Positions 35,849-46,659 are shown, counted from the first letter of the stretch. The stretch: 64,000 nucleotides of DNA from Microbacterium sp. No. 7 (GCF_001314225.1 NZ_CP012697.1:2604001-2668000), one strand, 5' to 3'. The notes: a model not told the origin generated them from the sequence alone. A program made the numbers and translations.

Positions 35849-35927
35849 CGTTCCCGAGGAGATTCGTCGTTCCCGAGGAGGATGCCGCGGACGTCGGCCC
35901 TCGGGAACGACGTGCTCCTCGGGAACG
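35849..35927. repeat. nested palindromic repeat (TTCCCGAGG family), copy 1
   Basis: Two nested perfect stems: outer 35849-35861 with 35915-35927 (13 bp), inner 35865-35878 with 35899-35912 (14 bp). Both arms contain GTTCCCGAGG. It lies between the convergent VKOR-family and ndk genes, so it may work as a terminator. The same word builds two more repeats near 53 and 54 kb. Confidence 0.8.
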
Positions 35928-35944
35928 GACGACGGTGGCTCTGG

Positions 35945-36358
35945 TCAGAACCAGATCGCGAGCTCGCGGGCGGCGGACTCGGGGCTGTCGCTGCCGTGCA
36001 CGAGGTTCTGCTGCACGGCGAGGCCCCAGTCGCGGCCGAGGTCGCCGCGGATCGTGCCGGGCGCGGCGGTCGTGGGGTCGGTCGTGCCGGCGAGCGAGCG
36101 GAAGCCCTCGATCACGCGGTTGCCCGCGAGGCGGATGGCGACCGACGGGCCCGAGAGCATGAACTCGAGGAGCGGCTCGTAGAACGGCTTGCCTTCGTGC
36201 TCGGCGTAGTGCCTCTCCAGCAGCTCGCGGTCGGGCTCGACGAGCCGGATGTCGACGAGGGCATACCCCTTCGCCTCGATGCGGGCGAGGATCGCGCCGG
36301 TCAGGCCCCGCGCGACGCCATCGGGCTTGACGAGGACGAGGGTCTCTTCGGTGGGCAT
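35945..36358 (-). CDS. ndk: nucleoside diphosphate kinase
   Basis: A 137-residue enzyme that balances NTP pools by phosphate transfer. Substrate and active-site segments: LVLVKPDGVARGL, EHEGKPFYEPLLEFM, GTIRGDLGRDWGLAVQQNLVHGSDS with catalytic His in NLVHGSD (about 119). It is the last gene of the ileS-folC-DUF4233-ndk run. Confidence 0.97.
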   Translation of the reverse strand: MPTEETLVLVKPDGVARGLTGAILARIEAKGYALVDIRLVEPDRELLERHYAEHEGKPFYEPLLEFMLSGPSVAIRLAGNRVIEGFRSLAGTTDPTTAAPGTIRGDLGRDWGLAVQQNLVHGSDSPESAARELAIWF

Positions 36359-36359
36359 G

Positions 36360-36791
36360 TCAGTCTCCGTTCGGGGGTGCGGACGAGGTCTCGGAATGCA
36401 GGTCGGCGCGGCGCTGGTCGACCGCGGCCCCCTTGATCGTCGCATACGCGTACATGCCGCCGAAAACCAGGGCGACGAGCGCCATCGCCGGCACCAGCAG
36501 CGCGCTCAGCAGCACGACGCCCTGCCACGCCCAGCCGAGCACGATGCCCCAGCGGTAGCGGGTGAGGCCGGCCGAGATCACGAGCGCGACCGCGAGCACG
36601 AACCCCCCGACGATCCCCCACCACGACGGGATCGGGTCGGGCAGGGCGCGCAGCCCGTGCACCGTGAGGCCGCCGAGGAACACGACGACCGCCTCGGTGC
36701 CGAGCACGATGCTCGTCAGCGACTCGACCAGCCCGCGCGCGCGGCGCGGGCGCTGCGGCCGTGCGGGCCGCGGCGGCTGTGCGTCGCTCAT
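36360..36791 (-). CDS. DUF4233 membrane protein
   Basis: A 143-residue protein with a basic Pro/Arg-rich N-terminus and four membrane helices. The segment RRARGLVESLTSIVLGTEAV followed by VVFLGGL is typical of DUF4233, found next to folC and ndk in Actinobacteria. It overlaps folC by four bases. The function is unknown. Confidence 0.85.
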   Translation of the reverse strand: MSDAQPPRPARPQRPRRARGLVESLTSIVLGTEAVVVFLGGLTVHGLRALPDPIPSWWGIVGGFVLAVALVISAGLTRYRWGIVLGWAWQGVVLLSALLVPAMALVALVFGGMYAYATIKGAAVDQRRADLHSETSSAPPNGD

Positions 36792-38134
36792 CGTCCGTCC
36801 TTCCAGTCCTCTTCCGCGGCGAGGCGCAGCGCCTCGCCCGCGAGCACGACGCTGCCCGCGATGACGACGGCGCGCCGGTCGGCGGCCGATGCCCACTCCC
36901 GCGCGGCCTCGGCCGCGGCGGCGAGATCGGGGTGCACCGAGACGGCGACGCCGTGCGCCTCGACGAGGTCGGCGACCTCGTCGGCGGCGGCCGCGCGGTC
37001 CGACTCGGACGCCGTCGCGAACACGTGCGCCGCGAGCGGCGCGATCGCGTCGACGATGCCGGCGCCGTCCTTGTCGCCGAACATGCCCAGCACGACGCCC
37101 CATTCGTCGAAGTCGAACGACGAGCGCAGCGCGTCGACGAGGGCGCGCGCGCCGTGCGGGTTGTGGGCGCTGTCGACGAGCACGGTCGGCGCGACGCCGA
37201 CGAGCTGCAGGCGACCCGGCGACGTGACCTGTGCGAGGCCCTCGGTGAGCACGTCGCCCGTGAGCGGCTGCGTTCCCCCGCCGATGAGCGATTCCACGGC
37301 CGCGATCGCGAGCGCCGCGTTGCGGCCCTGGTGGGCGCCGTAGAGCGGCAGGTAGAGGTCGTCGTAGCGGCCCGCGAGGCCCTGCACGCTCAGCTGCTGC
37401 CCGCCGACCGCGAGGGTCTGCGCGGTCAGGCCGAAGTCGGCGCCCTCCACGGCGAGCGTCGCGTCGCGGTCGGCGGCCGCCTGCCGCAGCACGCTCAGCG
37501 CCTCGGGGCTCTGCACCGCCGAGACGGCGGCGGCGCCGGTCTTGACGATGCCCGACTTGACGGCGGCGATCTCGGCGATCGTGTCGCCGAGCTGATCGGC
37601 ATGATCGATGTCGATCGGCGCGATGACCGCGACGTCGCCGTCGGCCGTGTTGGTGGAGTCCCACGATCCGCCCATGCCGACCTCGATCACCGCGACGTCG
37701 ACGGGCGCATCGGCGAACGCGACGAACGCGAGCACCGTGAGCAGCTCGAAGAACGTGAGCGGCGCATCTCCGGCCGCCTCGAGCTCGGCATCCACGAGCT
37801 CGGCGAACGGCGCGATCTCGTCCCACGCGTCGGCGACCAGGTCGTCGGCGATCGGCTCGCCGTCGACCATGATGCGCTCTGTGAACCGCTCCAGGTGCGG
37901 GCTCGTGAACAGGCCCGTGCGCAGCCCGTGCGCACGCACGATCGACTCGATGATGCGACTCGTCGACGTCTTGCCGTTCGTCCCCGTGACGTGCACGACG
38001 CGATACGTGCGCTGCGGGTCGTCGAGCAGCTCCAGCACGCGCCGCGTGCGCTCGACGCGCGGCTGCACCCACCGCTCGCCCTGCCGGGTCAGCAGCGCCG
38101 CGTAGACGGCGTCGGCCCGCTTCCGACCGCTCAC
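36788..38134 (-). CDS. folC: dihydrofolate synthase / folylpolyglutamate synthase
   Basis: A 448-residue Mur-ligase-family enzyme that adds glutamate to dihydropteroate and folates. ATP-binding P-loop [12 protein letters not shown] (about 48-59), [25 protein letters not shown] and [11 protein letters not shown] are present. It starts with a GTG at 38134 overlapping the ileS stop (GTGA). Confidence 0.95.
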   Translation of the reverse strand: MSGRKRADAVYAALLTRQGERWVQPRVERTRRVLELLDDPQRTYRVVHVTGTNGKTSTSRIIESIVRAHGLRTGLFTSPHLERFTERIMVDGEPIADDLVADAWDEIAPFAELVDAELEAAGDAPLTFFELLTVLAFVAFADAPVDVAVIEVGMGGSWDSTNTADGDVAVIAPIDIDHADQLGDTIAEIAAVKSGIVKTGAAAVSAVQSPEALSVLRQAAADRDATLAVEGADFGLTAQTLAVGGQQLSVQGLAGRYDDLYLPLYGAHQGRNAALAIAAVESLIGGGTQPLTGDVLTEGLAQVTSPGRLQLVGVAPTVLVDSAHNPHGARALVDALRSSFDFDEWGVVLGMFGDKDGAGIVDAIAPLAAHVFATASESDRAAAADEVADLVEAHGVAVSVHPDLAAAAEAAREWASAADRRAVVIAGSVVLAGEALRLAAEEDWKDGR

Positions 38135-41100
38135 GACGCCTCCCCGATCCGCGTCACGGAGATGACGACGTCGCCCGCGTTGGCGTAGACGCCCTTCGCG
38201 ACGGTGGCCGTGTGCTCCGCCTCGGCGGGCAGCTCGCCGGCTTCGAGCAGCACGGCGTCGTCGGCGCCCTGGAGCGCGTAGGCGCGCGCGAGCGTCTCGC
38301 CCGCGACGCCCGCGGTCTCGAACGCCGAGGCGACGGCGGCCGCATCGGCCGCATCGGCGAACCGCAGCCGCAGCGCGATGCGATCGCTCACGTCGAAGCC
38401 CGCGCCCTTGCGCGTGTCCTGCACCGCACGGATGACGTCGCGCGCGAGCCCCTCGGCCTCGAGCTCGGGCGTCGTGACGGTGTCGAGCAGCACGAAGCCG
38501 CCGCTCGCGAGCAGGGTGATCGCGGTGCCCTCGGCCACGCCGCCGGCCTCGAGCGTCAGGTCGTACTCGCCCGGCTCGAGGGCGACGCCGTCGACCACGA
38601 CGACGCCGTCGTCCTCGCTCCACAGGCCCGCCTTGGCGCCCCTGATGACGTGCTGCACCTGCTTGCCGAGCCGCGGGCCCGCGGCGCGCGCGTTGACGAC
38701 GAGACGGCGGCTGATGCCGTACCGCTCGGCGAGGCCCTCGGTCAGCTCGACCAGCTCGACGCGCTTGACGTTCAGCTCGTCGCGCAGGATCTCCTCGAAC
38801 TGCGCGAGTCCCGCGGCATCCGCCACCGCGACCGTGAGCGAGGCGAGCGGCAGGCGCACGCGCTTGCCCTCGCGCTTGCGCAGCGCGTTCGCGACCGACG
38901 AGACCTCGCGCACGGCGTCCATCGCGGAGCGGATGTCGGCGGCGGGGGCGAACGCGTCGGCATCCGGCCAGTCCTGCAGGTGCACACTGCGGCCGCCCGT
39001 GAGTCCCTGCCAGACGCGTTCGGCGATCAGCGGGATGAGCGGCGCGGCGACGCGCGTCAGCGTCTCGAGCACGGTGTAGAGCGTGTCGAACGCCTCGCGG
39101 CTCGCGGGGTCGTCGGTCACGCCCACCCAGAACCGGTCGCGGGAGCGCCGGATGTACCAGTTCGTGAGCGCCTCGGCGAAGTCGCGCAGCTTGGCGGCGG
39201 CGGTCGTCGAGTCGAGCGCCTCCAGGTCGGCCGCGACGTCGCGCACGAGGTCGCCCGTGAGGGCGAGGATGTAGCGGTCGAGCACGTGGGTCGAGTCGGT
39301 GCGCCACTCGGCCTCGTAGCCGCCCGACCCGGCCGCGTTGGCGTACGTCGCGAAGAAGTACCACGCGTTCCACAGCGGCAGCAGCAGCTCGCGCACGCCG
39401 GCGCGGATGCCCTCCTCGGTGACGACGAGGTTGCCGCCGCGCAGCACGGAGCTCGACATGAGGAACCAGCGCATCGCGTCGGAGCCGTCGCGGTCGAACA
39501 CCTCGCTGACGTCGGGGTAGTTGCGCAGCGACTTCGACATCTTCTGCCCGTCGCTGCCGAGCACGATGCCGTGGCACGCGACGCCCGAGAACGCCGGACG
39601 GTCGAACAGGGCGCCCGACAGCACGTGCATGACGTAGAACCAGCCGCGGGTCTGCCCGATGTACTCGACGATGAAGTCGGCGGGGGCGTGCGTGTCGAAC
39701 CACTCGCGGTTCTCGAACGGGTAGTGCACCTGCGCGTAGGGCATGGAGCCCGAGTCGAACCACACGTCGAAGACGTCCTCGATGCGCCGCATCGTGCTCT
39801 GGCCCGTGGGGTCGTCGGGGTTCGGCCGGGTCAGCTCGTCGATGTAGGGGCGGTGCAGGTCGACCTCGCCCGCCTCGTTGACGGGCAGCCGGCCGAAGTC
39901 GCGCTCCAGCTCCTCGAGCGAGCCGTACACGTCGACGCGCGGGTGCTCGGGGTCGTCGCTGCGCCACACCGGGATCGGCGATCCCCAGAACCGGTTGCGG
40001 CTGATCGACCAGTCGCGCGCGCCCTCCAGCCACTTGCCGAACTGGCCGTGCTTGACGTTCTCGGGCGCCCACGTGATCTGCTCGTTGTGCGCGAGGAGAC
40101 GGTCCTTGATCGCCGTTACGCGCACGAACCAGCTCGACACGGCCTTGTAGATGAGGGGGTTGCGGCAGCGCCAGCAGTGCGGGTACGAGTGCTCGTAGCT
40201 CGCCTCGCGCAGCAGGCGCCCCTCGCCCTTGATCAGCCGGATGAGCGAGCGGTTGGCGTCGGACCACAGCTCGCCCGCGACGTCGCGCACCTGCGGGAGG
40301 AAGCGTCCGCCGTCGTCGAGGCTCATGATGAGCGGGATGCCGGCGGCCTCGGTCACGCGCTGGTCGTCCTCGCCGTACGCGGGGGCCTGGTGCACGATGC
40401 CGGTGCCGTCGCTCGTCGTGACGTAGTCGTCGACGAGCACCTGGAACGCGTTCTGCGTGCCCCAGGTCTCGGCGTCGGCGTAATAGTCGAAGAGCGGCGC
40501 GTAGCGCAGCCCGCCGAGCTCGGCGCCCGTGAGCGTGCGCTCCACGGCGGCGCGGGCGTCGTCGGGCGTGTCATAGCCGAGCTCCTTCGCGTGGTTCCCG
40601 ACGAGATCGGATGCCAGCAGGAAGCGCTCCCCCGTCGCCGCGGCCCCGTTCGGACCGGCCGGCACGACGGCGTAGGCGATGTCGGGTCCCACGGCGAGCG
40701 CGAGGTTGGTCGGGAGCGTCCACGGCGTCGTCGTCCACGCGAGGGCGCGCACGCCGTCGAGGCCGAGCGCCTCCGCCTCCGCGCCCGTGAACGGGAACGT
40801 CACGGTCACCGACGGGTCCTGCCGCATCTTGTAGACGTCGTCGTCCATGCGCAGCTCGTGGTTCGAGAGCGGCGTCTCGTCGCGCCAGCAGTAGGGCAGC
40901 ACGCGGTACCCCTCGTACGCGAGGCCCTTGTCGTAGAGCGTCTTGAAGGCCCACAGCACCGACTCCATGTAGCCGATGTCGAGGGTCTTGTAGCCGCGTT
41001 CGAAGTCGACCCAGCGGGCCTGGCGGGTGACGTAGTCCTCCCACTCGCGCGTGTACTCGAGCACCGACTCGCGGGCCTTCGCGTTGAAGGCGGCGATGCC

Positions 41101-41496
41101 CATGTCCTCGATCTGGCTCTTCTCGGTGATGCCGAGCTGCTTCATCGCCTCGAGCTCGGCGGGAAGGCCGTGCGTGTCCCAGCCGAACACGCGGTCGACG
41201 CGGTGTCCGCGCATGGTCTGGAAGCGCGGGAAGAGATCCTTCGCGTATCCCGTCAGCAGGTGGCCGTAGTGCGGCAGGCCGTTGGCGAACGGGGGTCCGT
41301 CGTAGAAGACCCACTCCTCGGCGCCCTCGCGCCGGGCGATCGAGGCACGGAAGGTGTCGTCGTCCTTCCAGAACTCGAGGATCTCCCGCTCGATGTCGGG
41401 GAAGCGCGGGTTCGCGACGACGTCGGCCGCCGGGCCGACCCTTCGATGCGCGGCTTCGCCGCCGCTCAGGGACCGAGCTGATGTGGGGTAGGTCAT
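38131..41496 (-). CDS. ileS: isoleucyl-tRNA synthetase
   Basis: A 1,121-residue class I synthetase that charges tRNA-Ile. The HIGH-type motif is PHYGH in [11 protein letters not shown], and KMSKS is present ([11 protein letters not shown]). The editing domain lies between them. The length and sequence type match the eukaryal-like IleS found in many Actinobacteria. ATG 41496 is chosen; the upstream open frame crosses the T-box leader. It heads the operon with folC, the DUF4233 gene and ndk. Confidence 0.97.
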   Translation of the reverse strand: MTYPTSARSLSGGEAAHRRVGPAADVVANPRFPDIEREILEFWKDDDTFRASIARREGAEEWVFYDGPPFANGLPHYGHLLTGYAKDLFPRFQTMRGHRVDRVFGWDTHGLPAELEAMKQLGITEKSQIEDMGIAAFNAKARESVLEYTREWEDYVTRQARWVDFERGYKTLDIGYMESVLWAFKTLYDKGLAYEGYRVLPYCWRDETPLSNHELRMDDDVYKMRQDPSVTVTFPFTGAEAEALGLDGVRALAWTTTPWTLPTNLALAVGPDIAYAVVPAGPNGAAATGERFLLASDLVGNHAKELGYDTPDDARAAVERTLTGAELGGLRYAPLFDYYADAETWGTQNAFQVLVDDYVTTSDGTGIVHQAPAYGEDDQRVTEAAGIPLIMSLDDGGRFLPQVRDVAGELWSDANRSLIRLIKGEGRLLREASYEHSYPHCWRCRNPLIYKAVSSWFVRVTAIKDRLLAHNEQITWAPENVKHGQFGKWLEGARDWSISRNRFWGSPIPVWRSDDPEHPRVDVYGSLEELERDFGRLPVNEAGEVDLHRPYIDELTRPNPDDPTGQSTMRRIEDVFDVWFDSGSMPYAQVHYPFENREWFDTHAPADFIVEYIGQTRGWFYVMHVLSGALFDRPAFSGVACHGIVLGSDGQKMSKSLRNYPDVSEVFDRDGSDAMRWFLMSSSVLRGGNLVVTEEGIRAGVRELLLPLWNAWYFFATYANAAGSGGYEAEWRTDSTHVLDRYILALTGDLVRDVAADLEALDSTTAAAKLRDFAEALTNWYIRRSRDRFWVGVTDDPASREAFDTLYTVLETLTRVAAPLIPLIAERVWQGLTGGRSVHLQDWPDADAFAPAADIRSAMDAVREVSSVANALRKREGKRVRLPLASLTVAVADAAGLAQFEEILRDELNVKRVELVELTEGLAERYGISRRLVVNARAAGPRLGKQVQHVIRGAKAGLWSEDDGVVVVDGVALEPGEYDLTLEAGGVAEGTAITLLASGGFVLLDTVTTPELEAEGLARDVIRAVQDTRKGAGFDVSDRIALRLRFADAADAAAVASAFETAGVAGETLARAYALQGADDAVLLEAGELPAEAEHTATVAKGVYANAGDVVISVTRIGEAS

Positions 41497-41739
41497 TCTC
41501 GTTCTCTCGCAGGATCCGATGGTTCTCCTGCGAGGACGACCCGTGCGGATCGCGGTACCACCCCGCTTACCCGCGGTTCGCTGGTCGAACGCCGCCGCGC
41601 GGCGGCGTGTCGAGACCACGGGTCACTCGTTGCGACGGCTGTGACGGGCCTGCCCCGCTCGGTTCTAGTGATCCGTGACCGGACGTTCTTCCGAGGGCTC
41701 CCCGGTGATGGCCGGATCGATGCCGATGGGTCTATTGTA
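41497..41739 (-). promoter_or_regulatory. ileS T-box riboswitch leader
   Basis: On the minus strand the T-box core GGGGTGGTACCGCG lies at 41551-41564; its TGGT bulge would pair with the free ACCA end of uncharged tRNA-Ile. A TACAAT -10 box is at 41734-41739. Several ATC triplets (the Ile specifier) lie in the first 60 bases of the leader. A hairpin just before the start codon (arms 41506-41514 and 41526-41534) could hide the ribosome site, as in the translational T-boxes known from actinobacterial ileS genes. Confidence 0.85.
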
Positions 41740-41753
41740 GCGTCGCGCCGCGC

Positions 41754-41885
41754 TCAGTCGTCGTCGGCGCCGGCGGGGTACTCGGCCACCTCCGGCCCGC
41801 GCATGAGGAAGACGGTGCTGGCCACGAGCCCGCCCCAGATGACGCCGACCGAGATGACGAGGAAGAGCACCGCGATCCCGGTCAT
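41754..41885 (-). CDS. metS: MetS-like small subunit of an NSS transporter
   Basis: A 43-residue protein with one membrane helix (MTGIAVLFLVISVGVIWGGL onward) and a C-terminus with an EVAEYP motif. It overlaps the stop of the transporter gene (ATGA). In Corynebacterium glutamicum the MetP transporter needs such a small subunit, MetS, for methionine and alanine uptake. It is too short for routine gene finders. Confidence 0.88.
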   Translation of the reverse strand: MTGIAVLFLVISVGVIWGGLVASTVFLMRGPEVAEYPAGADDD

Positions 41886-43465
41886 CGCCGGCCTCCCCTC
41901 GTCGTCTCGCGCACGTTGCCGGCATGGTCGGGCCAGGCGCCGAAGTCGTCAGGATCGCGACGCCACGGCACGCCCGTGAGCACGAACGCGACGACGACCA
42001 TGACAGCCACGGATCCCCAGCCGAACACCAGGAGGTACCAGGCGGGGTATCCCCCGTAGCCGTCGGTGACGAGCGCGATCACCACCTGCACGAGCATGAT
42101 CGTGATGACGATCGGGCTGAGGACGGTCACGAGGAAGCGCCAGACCGGGCCGACCCGGAACGTCGAGATGAGGGAGATGTGGCTGGACAGCTCCCGCCCG
42201 CGGCGACGCACCCACAGCACGACGACACACACGAGCACGGCCGACGCGACGATGCCGACGTTGTTCGCCCAGTTGTCGATGGTGTCGAGCGCGGTGAGAC
42301 CCGACGTCGTCGAGAACAGCAGGATCGACACGATCGCGAGCGCGCCGCCGAGACCCCACACGACCTGGGCCCGGCTCAGCTCGAACTTGTCCATGACGGC
42401 GGACACGACCACTTCGAGGATCGAGAGCAGCGACGTGAGGCCGGCGAGCACGAGGCATCCGAAGAACAGCATGCCGAACAGCTGGCTCATCGGCATCGCC
42501 GAGACGACGGCGGGGAACGTCATGAACGCGAGTCCGACGCCCGTGAGCCCCTCGATGTCGGCGATGGCGATGTTCTGCTGGTGCGCGAAGTACCCCAGCG
42601 TCGCGAACACCCCGATGCCCGCGAGCAGCTCGAACGAGGAGTTGCCGAAGGCGACGACCAGGCCCGGGCCGGAGAGGTTCGAGCGGCGCCGGCGATACGA
42701 CGAGTAGGTGACCATGATGCCGAACGCGATCGACAGCGAGAAGAACACCTGCCCGTAGGCGGCGATCCACACCGAGGGGTTCGCGAGCGCCGCGAGATCG
42801 GGGGTGAAGAGGGCGTTGAGCCCGTCGAGCGATCCGGGCAGCAGCAGCGCGCCGACCACGAGGGCCAGAAAGGCCAGCACCAGCAACGGGATGAAGACGA
42901 CGTTGCACTTCTCCAGCCCCTTCGCCACACCGCTGGCCAGGATCGCCAGGGCCAGGGCCCAGAAGACCACGAGCGGTATGAGCACGCCGGGCACGAAGTC
43001 GAACGTGATCGGCGCCTCGGCGACCTGCAAGTAGTCGCCGACGAAGAACCCGGCCGGATCCTCGCCCCAGCGCAGATCGAAGGAGAAGACGAAGAAGCTC
43101 GCCGCCCAGGCGATGACGGCCGTGTAGTAGATCGCGATGAAGACGCAGATCATCACCTGGAACCAGCCGATGCGCTCGCCGGCCTTTCCCGCAGCGCGCC
43201 GGAACGCCAGCGGCGCCGACCCGCGGAAGCGATGCCCGATCGCGTAGTCGAGCAACAGGATCGGGATGCCGGCCGAGAGCAGGGCCACGAGATACGGGAT
43301 CAGGAAGGCGCCGCCGCCGTTCTCATAGGCCACGCCCGGAAAGCGCCAGATGTTCCCCAGGCCCACGGCCGATCCGATGGCCGCGAAGATGAATCCCACC
43401 TGCCCCGACCACTGCTCCCGTGCCGGCGCCGCAGGCTTCTCGGATATCACGCCGTGTTCGGCCAT
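41882..43465 (-). CDS. metP: sodium-dependent NSS-family transporter, MetP-like
   Basis: A 527-residue neurotransmitter:sodium symporter-family protein with about 12 membrane helices. Family signatures: FAAIGSAVGLGNIWRFPGVA in helix 1 with the sodium and substrate site, ENGGGAFLIPYL, and FFSLSIAFGIMVTYSSY in helix 6. Its companion is the 43-residue MetS-like gene, so methionine or alanine uptake is the best guess. Confidence 0.88.
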   Translation of the reverse strand: MAEHGVISEKPAAPAREQWSGQVGFIFAAIGSAVGLGNIWRFPGVAYENGGGAFLIPYLVALLSAGIPILLLDYAIGHRFRGSAPLAFRRAAGKAGERIGWFQVMICVFIAIYYTAVIAWAASFFVFSFDLRWGEDPAGFFVGDYLQVAEAPITFDFVPGVLIPLVVFWALALAILASGVAKGLEKCNVVFIPLLVLAFLALVVGALLLPGSLDGLNALFTPDLAALANPSVWIAAYGQVFFSLSIAFGIMVTYSSYRRRRSNLSGPGLVVAFGNSSFELLAGIGVFATLGYFAHQQNIAIADIEGLTGVGLAFMTFPAVVSAMPMSQLFGMLFFGCLVLAGLTSLLSILEVVVSAVMDKFELSRAQVVWGLGGALAIVSILLFSTTSGLTALDTIDNWANNVGIVASAVLVCVVVLWVRRRGRELSSHISLISTFRVGPVWRFLVTVLSPIVITIMLVQVVIALVTDGYGGYPAWYLLVFGWGSVAVMVVVAFVLTGVPWRRDPDDFGAWPDHAGNVRETTRGGRR

Positions 43466-43705
43466 TGCACCAGACTCCCTCGTCTGTTCCGCCAGGTCTC
43501 CCGGCGACGCTCCGCCGGTTGCGGGGAATCGTACCTGACCGTTTGCTGAGTTCCCAGTGCCATCGGATCACGGCTCGACGATCCGACGCTCCGGTTCCCG
43601 TGGGAACGCGTGGCCGAGCTCCCGACGAGCTCGCCGCCCCTACCCCGCTGCGGACGGATTGCGGCTGCGGGCGGTCGACGTCGATCGGTCCGTGCGAGTG
43701 CCGGT

Positions 43706-43742
43706 TTGGCTCGGGTAATGAGAACGATTATCATTTTGAAAC
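43706..43742 (+). promoter_or_regulatory. leaderless promoter overlapped by a Fur/Zur-like metal box
   Basis: TTGGCT (43706-43711), a 17-base spacer and TATCAT (43729-43734) end eight bases before the GTG of the first ABC gene. An AT-rich imperfect palindrome covers the spacer and the -10 box: AATGAGAAC (43718-43726) and ATTATCATT (43728-43736) around one G, 7 of 9 positions symmetric. The GATTATCATTTT half is close to boxes bound by Fur-family zinc and iron repressors. The other half of the 277-bp gap would hold the NSS promoter. Confidence 0.65.
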
Positions 43743-44534
43743 GTGCCCTCCGTCATCCTGCTCGAAGACCTTCGCGTGTCCGCCGCCGGCGTCCCCCTCG
43801 TGCACGGGGTGTCCGTGACGATCGAGGCCGGCGAGAGCGTCGCGCTGCTGGGCCACTCGGGCTCCGGCAAGTCGCTCACCGCCGCGGCGATCACGGGCGG
43901 CCTGTCGCGCATGCTCGACGCGACGGGACGTCTCACGCTCTGCGGCCGCGACGCCGACGTCGCCTCGTCGCACCGACCGCTCGGCAGCGTGGCGACCGTG
44001 CAGCAGGACAGCTCCAGCGCACTGAACCCCCTGGCACGCGTCGGGAGCCAGCTCGCCGTGCCGCTCCGCCGCCGCGCCCTCTCCCGCACCCAGGCGCTCG
44101 CGCGGGCCGCCGAGCTGCTCGACGCGTGCGGCATCGAGGACCCGCCGCGCGTGCTCCGCTCGTATCCCGCCGAGCTCTCCGGCGGCCAGCGCCAGCGGGT
44201 CTGCATCGCCCTGGCGCTCGCGTGCGAGACGCAGGCGCTCGTCGCCGACGAGCCGACCACGGCCCTCGACGTCGTGAGCCAGGCACAGGTGCTCGAGACG
44301 CTGGCGGCGGCACGCGCCCGCGCGGGCCTCGCACTGCTGTTCATCACGCACGACCTCGCGGCCGCGTCGCAGATCTGCGATCGCGCGATCGTGCTGCACG
44401 ACGGGCGCGTCATCGAGCGGGGCACCTTCGCGGAGCTCGTCGGCGATCCCCGGCATCCGTATACGCGCGAGCTCGTCGACGCCGTGCGTCCCGCGGGGAG
44501 CGCTTCCGGCCGGCCCGCGGGGGCGGGGCGATGA
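43743..44534 (+). CDS. Opp/Nik-type ABC transporter ATPase 1
   Basis: A 263-residue ATPase of the DppD/OppD class. Walker A GHSGSGKS (about 38-45), Q-loop VQQDSSSALNPL, signature LSGGQRQR (about 143-150), Walker B VADEPTTALD and switch His ITHD are all present. A C-terminal GDPRHPYTRELVDAV motif matches OppD-type proteins. It lacks the long iron-sulphur-type tail of peptide transporters. It is the first gene of a five-gene operon behind a metal box. Confidence 0.9.
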   Translation: MPSVILLEDLRVSAAGVPLVHGVSVTIEAGESVALLGHSGSGKSLTAAAITGGLSRMLDATGRLTLCGRDADVASSHRPLGSVATVQQDSSSALNPLARVGSQLAVPLRRRALSRTQALARAAELLDACGIEDPPRVLRSYPAELSGGQRQRVCIALALACETQALVADEPTTALDVVSQAQVLETLAAARARAGLALLFITHDLAAASQICDRAIVLHDGRVIERGTFAELVGDPRHPYTRELVDAVRPAGSASGRPAGAGR

Positions 44535-45358
44535 GCACCCTCGCCTACGCGCCCGACGCGGCCCTCGAGGCGGTCGGCGTCCATCACCGCTACCGGCGCG
44601 CCGGCGCGTCTCCGTTCCGCCGTTCCGAGCACGTGCACGTGCTGACCGGGCTCGACATCACGATCGGCACGGGCGAGGCCATCGGCATCGTCGGCCGGTC
44701 GGGATCGGGCAAGTCGACGATGCTGCGCATCCTGCTCGGGCTCGAGCGCGCGGATGCCGGGACGGTGCGCGTCGGCGACGCGACGCTCGACGTCCGCTCG
44801 GCGCGCGCGCTGCGCGCCTTCCGCCGGCACGTGCAGTACATCCCGCAGGAGCCTGCGACGAGCCTCGACCCCAGGATGACGGTCGAACAGCTCGTCACCG
44901 ATCCGCTGCGCCGGCTCGGCGTCCCCGGCGATCACCGCGCGATCGTGCAGGACGCCCTGAACGGCGTGCGCCTGCCGTCGGCCCTGCTGCGCCGCCGGCC
45001 CGCGGAGCTGTCGGGCGGGCAGGCGCAGCGCGTCGCGATCGCGCGCGCCCTCGCGACCGGCGCGCGCATCCTGCTCGCCGACGAGCCCGTGAGCGGCCTC
45101 GACCGGCCGCTGCGCGACGAGGTGCTCCAGCTGTTCGCCCAGATCGTCCGCGAGCAGGGCGTCGGCGTGGGCTTCGTCTCGCACGACCTCGAGGCCGTGT
45201 CGCTGCTGTGCGGCACCTCGTGCGTGCTCGCGGACGGCCGCATCGTCGAGACGGGACGCACGGCCGAGCTGCTCGCGCACCCCCGGCACGAGGCGACGGC
45301 GGCGATCGTCGACGCACGACCGCGTCTGCGCACCGCCCCCGCGGGGAGCGACGCGTGA
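44531..45358 (+). CDS. Opp/Nik-type ABC transporter ATPase 2
   Basis: A 275-residue ATPase of the DppF/OppF class, overlapping the first by four bases (ATGA). Walker A GRSGSGKS (about 56-63), Q-loop IPQEPATSLDPRM, signature LSGGQAQR, Walker B LADEPVSGLD and SHD His are complete. The two ATPases should pair under the fused permease. Confidence 0.9.
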   Translation: MSTLAYAPDAALEAVGVHHRYRRAGASPFRRSEHVHVLTGLDITIGTGEAIGIVGRSGSGKSTMLRILLGLERADAGTVRVGDATLDVRSARALRAFRRHVQYIPQEPATSLDPRMTVEQLVTDPLRRLGVPGDHRAIVQDALNGVRLPSALLRRRPAELSGGQAQRVAIARALATGARILLADEPVSGLDRPLRDEVLQLFAQIVREQGVGVGFVSHDLEAVSLLCGTSCVLADGRIVETGRTAELLAHPRHEATAAIVDARPRLRTAPAGSDA

Positions 45359-46659
45359 CGGCCGTGCCGCCGCCGAAGGAATCCGCACCGCCGCACGCCC
45401 CGCCATCCGCCCCGCGACCGCGGCGCCCCACGCGCGCCGGGGTGCTCCTCGGCAGCCAGCTCGCCTTCAACCTCGGCTTCTTCGCCGTCGTGCCGTTCCT
45501 CGCGGGCGTGCTGCGCGGCGACTTCGCCCTCACCGGCGCGGCCGTCGGCCTCGTGCTCGGCCTGCGCACCGCGGCCCAGCAGGGGCTGTTCCTGTTCGGC
45601 GGCGCGCTCGCCGACCGCTACGGCGCCCGCTCCCTCATCCTGCTCGGCTGCGCCGTGCGCGTCGCCGGGTTCGCGCTGCTGGCCTGGTCGACCGCGATCG
45701 CCGAGGGTCCCCGTCTCGCCCTCTTCGTCGCGGGGACCGTGCTCACCGGGATGGGCGGCGCGCTGTTCTCGCCCGCCCTGGAGACGCTCGTCGCCCGCAC
45801 CGACGTCGCACGGCGCTCCCGCCGGACCACGCTGTTCGCCCTGCTCGCCGTCGCCGGCGAGACGGGCGCCGCCATCGGACCCGTCGCAGGCGCCCTCCTG
45901 CTCGGCTGGGGCTTCCCCGCCGTCGCGACCTGCGGCGCCGCGCTGTTCGCCCTCGTCGCGATCGTGCTGTCGGCGCTCCTCCCCCGCGACGACGGTCCCC
46001 GCCGTCCCCGCCGCGAGCGCGACGGGGCCTTCGCCGTGCTGCGCGATCGCAGGTTCGTCGCGCTGGCCGCACTGGCATCCGTCAATCTGCTCGCCTACAA
46101 CCAGCTCTACCTCGGCCTCCCCGTCGAGCTCGACCGGGTCGGCGCAGGCCCCGAGGCCCTGGCGCTGTTGTTCGCGTGGGTGTCGCTGCTCACGATCGCG
46201 CTGCAGCTGCCGGTCTCGCGCCTCATGCGCCGCGTCGGGGAACGGCGCGCGCTGCGCGCGGGATACCTGCTGCTGTCGAGCGCCTTCGTCGTGCTCGCCG
46301 CCGCCGCTCCCCTCGCGCCGGCCGACGACGTCCGGCTCGTCCCCGCCGCGGTCTCGACGACCCTGCTGACGCTCGGGCACCTGGTGCTCACGCCGCTCGT
46401 CCTCTCGCTCGTGCCGCGGTTCGGACCCGAGCACCGCTGGGGCTCGGCGTTCGGCCTGCTCGCCACGTGCGGCGGCGTGAGCGTGCTCATCGGCAACACG
46501 GTGCTCGGCGCGCTCTACGCGGGGGCGGATGCCGTGACGCCCGCCGCCGCGGCGCCGTGGATCGTCCTCGCGCTGCTGCCGCTGCTGCCCGCCTGGCTCG
46601 TGCCCCGCCTCGTCCCCGCCTCCCCGCCGCGCGGACCCAGCCCCGTAGCCGAGCCCTGA
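45355..46659 (+). CDS. MFS transporter within the ABC operon
   Basis: A 434-residue major-facilitator protein with about 12 membrane helices and an MFS motif A-like GGALADRYGARSLI (loop 2-3). It starts at the GTG at 45355 overlapping the ATPase stop (GTGA). Embedded in an Opp/Nik-type uptake operon it resembles the exporter of metallophore systems (CntE beside CntABCDF in staphylococci), where one protein secretes the chelator and the ABC system brings back the complex. The substrate is not shown by the sequence. Confidence 0.85.
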   Translation: MTAVPPPKESAPPHAPPSAPRPRRPTRAGVLLGSQLAFNLGFFAVVPFLAGVLRGDFALTGAAVGLVLGLRTAAQQGLFLFGGALADRYGARSLILLGCAVRVAGFALLAWSTAIAEGPRLALFVAGTVLTGMGGALFSPALETLVARTDVARRSRRTTLFALLAVAGETGAAIGPVAGALLLGWGFPAVATCGAALFALVAIVLSALLPRDDGPRRPRRERDGAFAVLRDRRFVALAALASVNLLAYNQLYLGLPVELDRVGAGPEALALLFAWVSLLTIALQLPVSRLMRRVGERRALRAGYLLLSSAFVVLAAAAPLAPADDVRLVPAAVSTTLLTLGHLVLTPLVLSLVPRFGPEHRWGSAFGLLATCGGVSVLIGNTVLGALYAGADAVTPAAAAPWIVLALLPLLPAWLVPRLVPASPPRGPSPVAEP

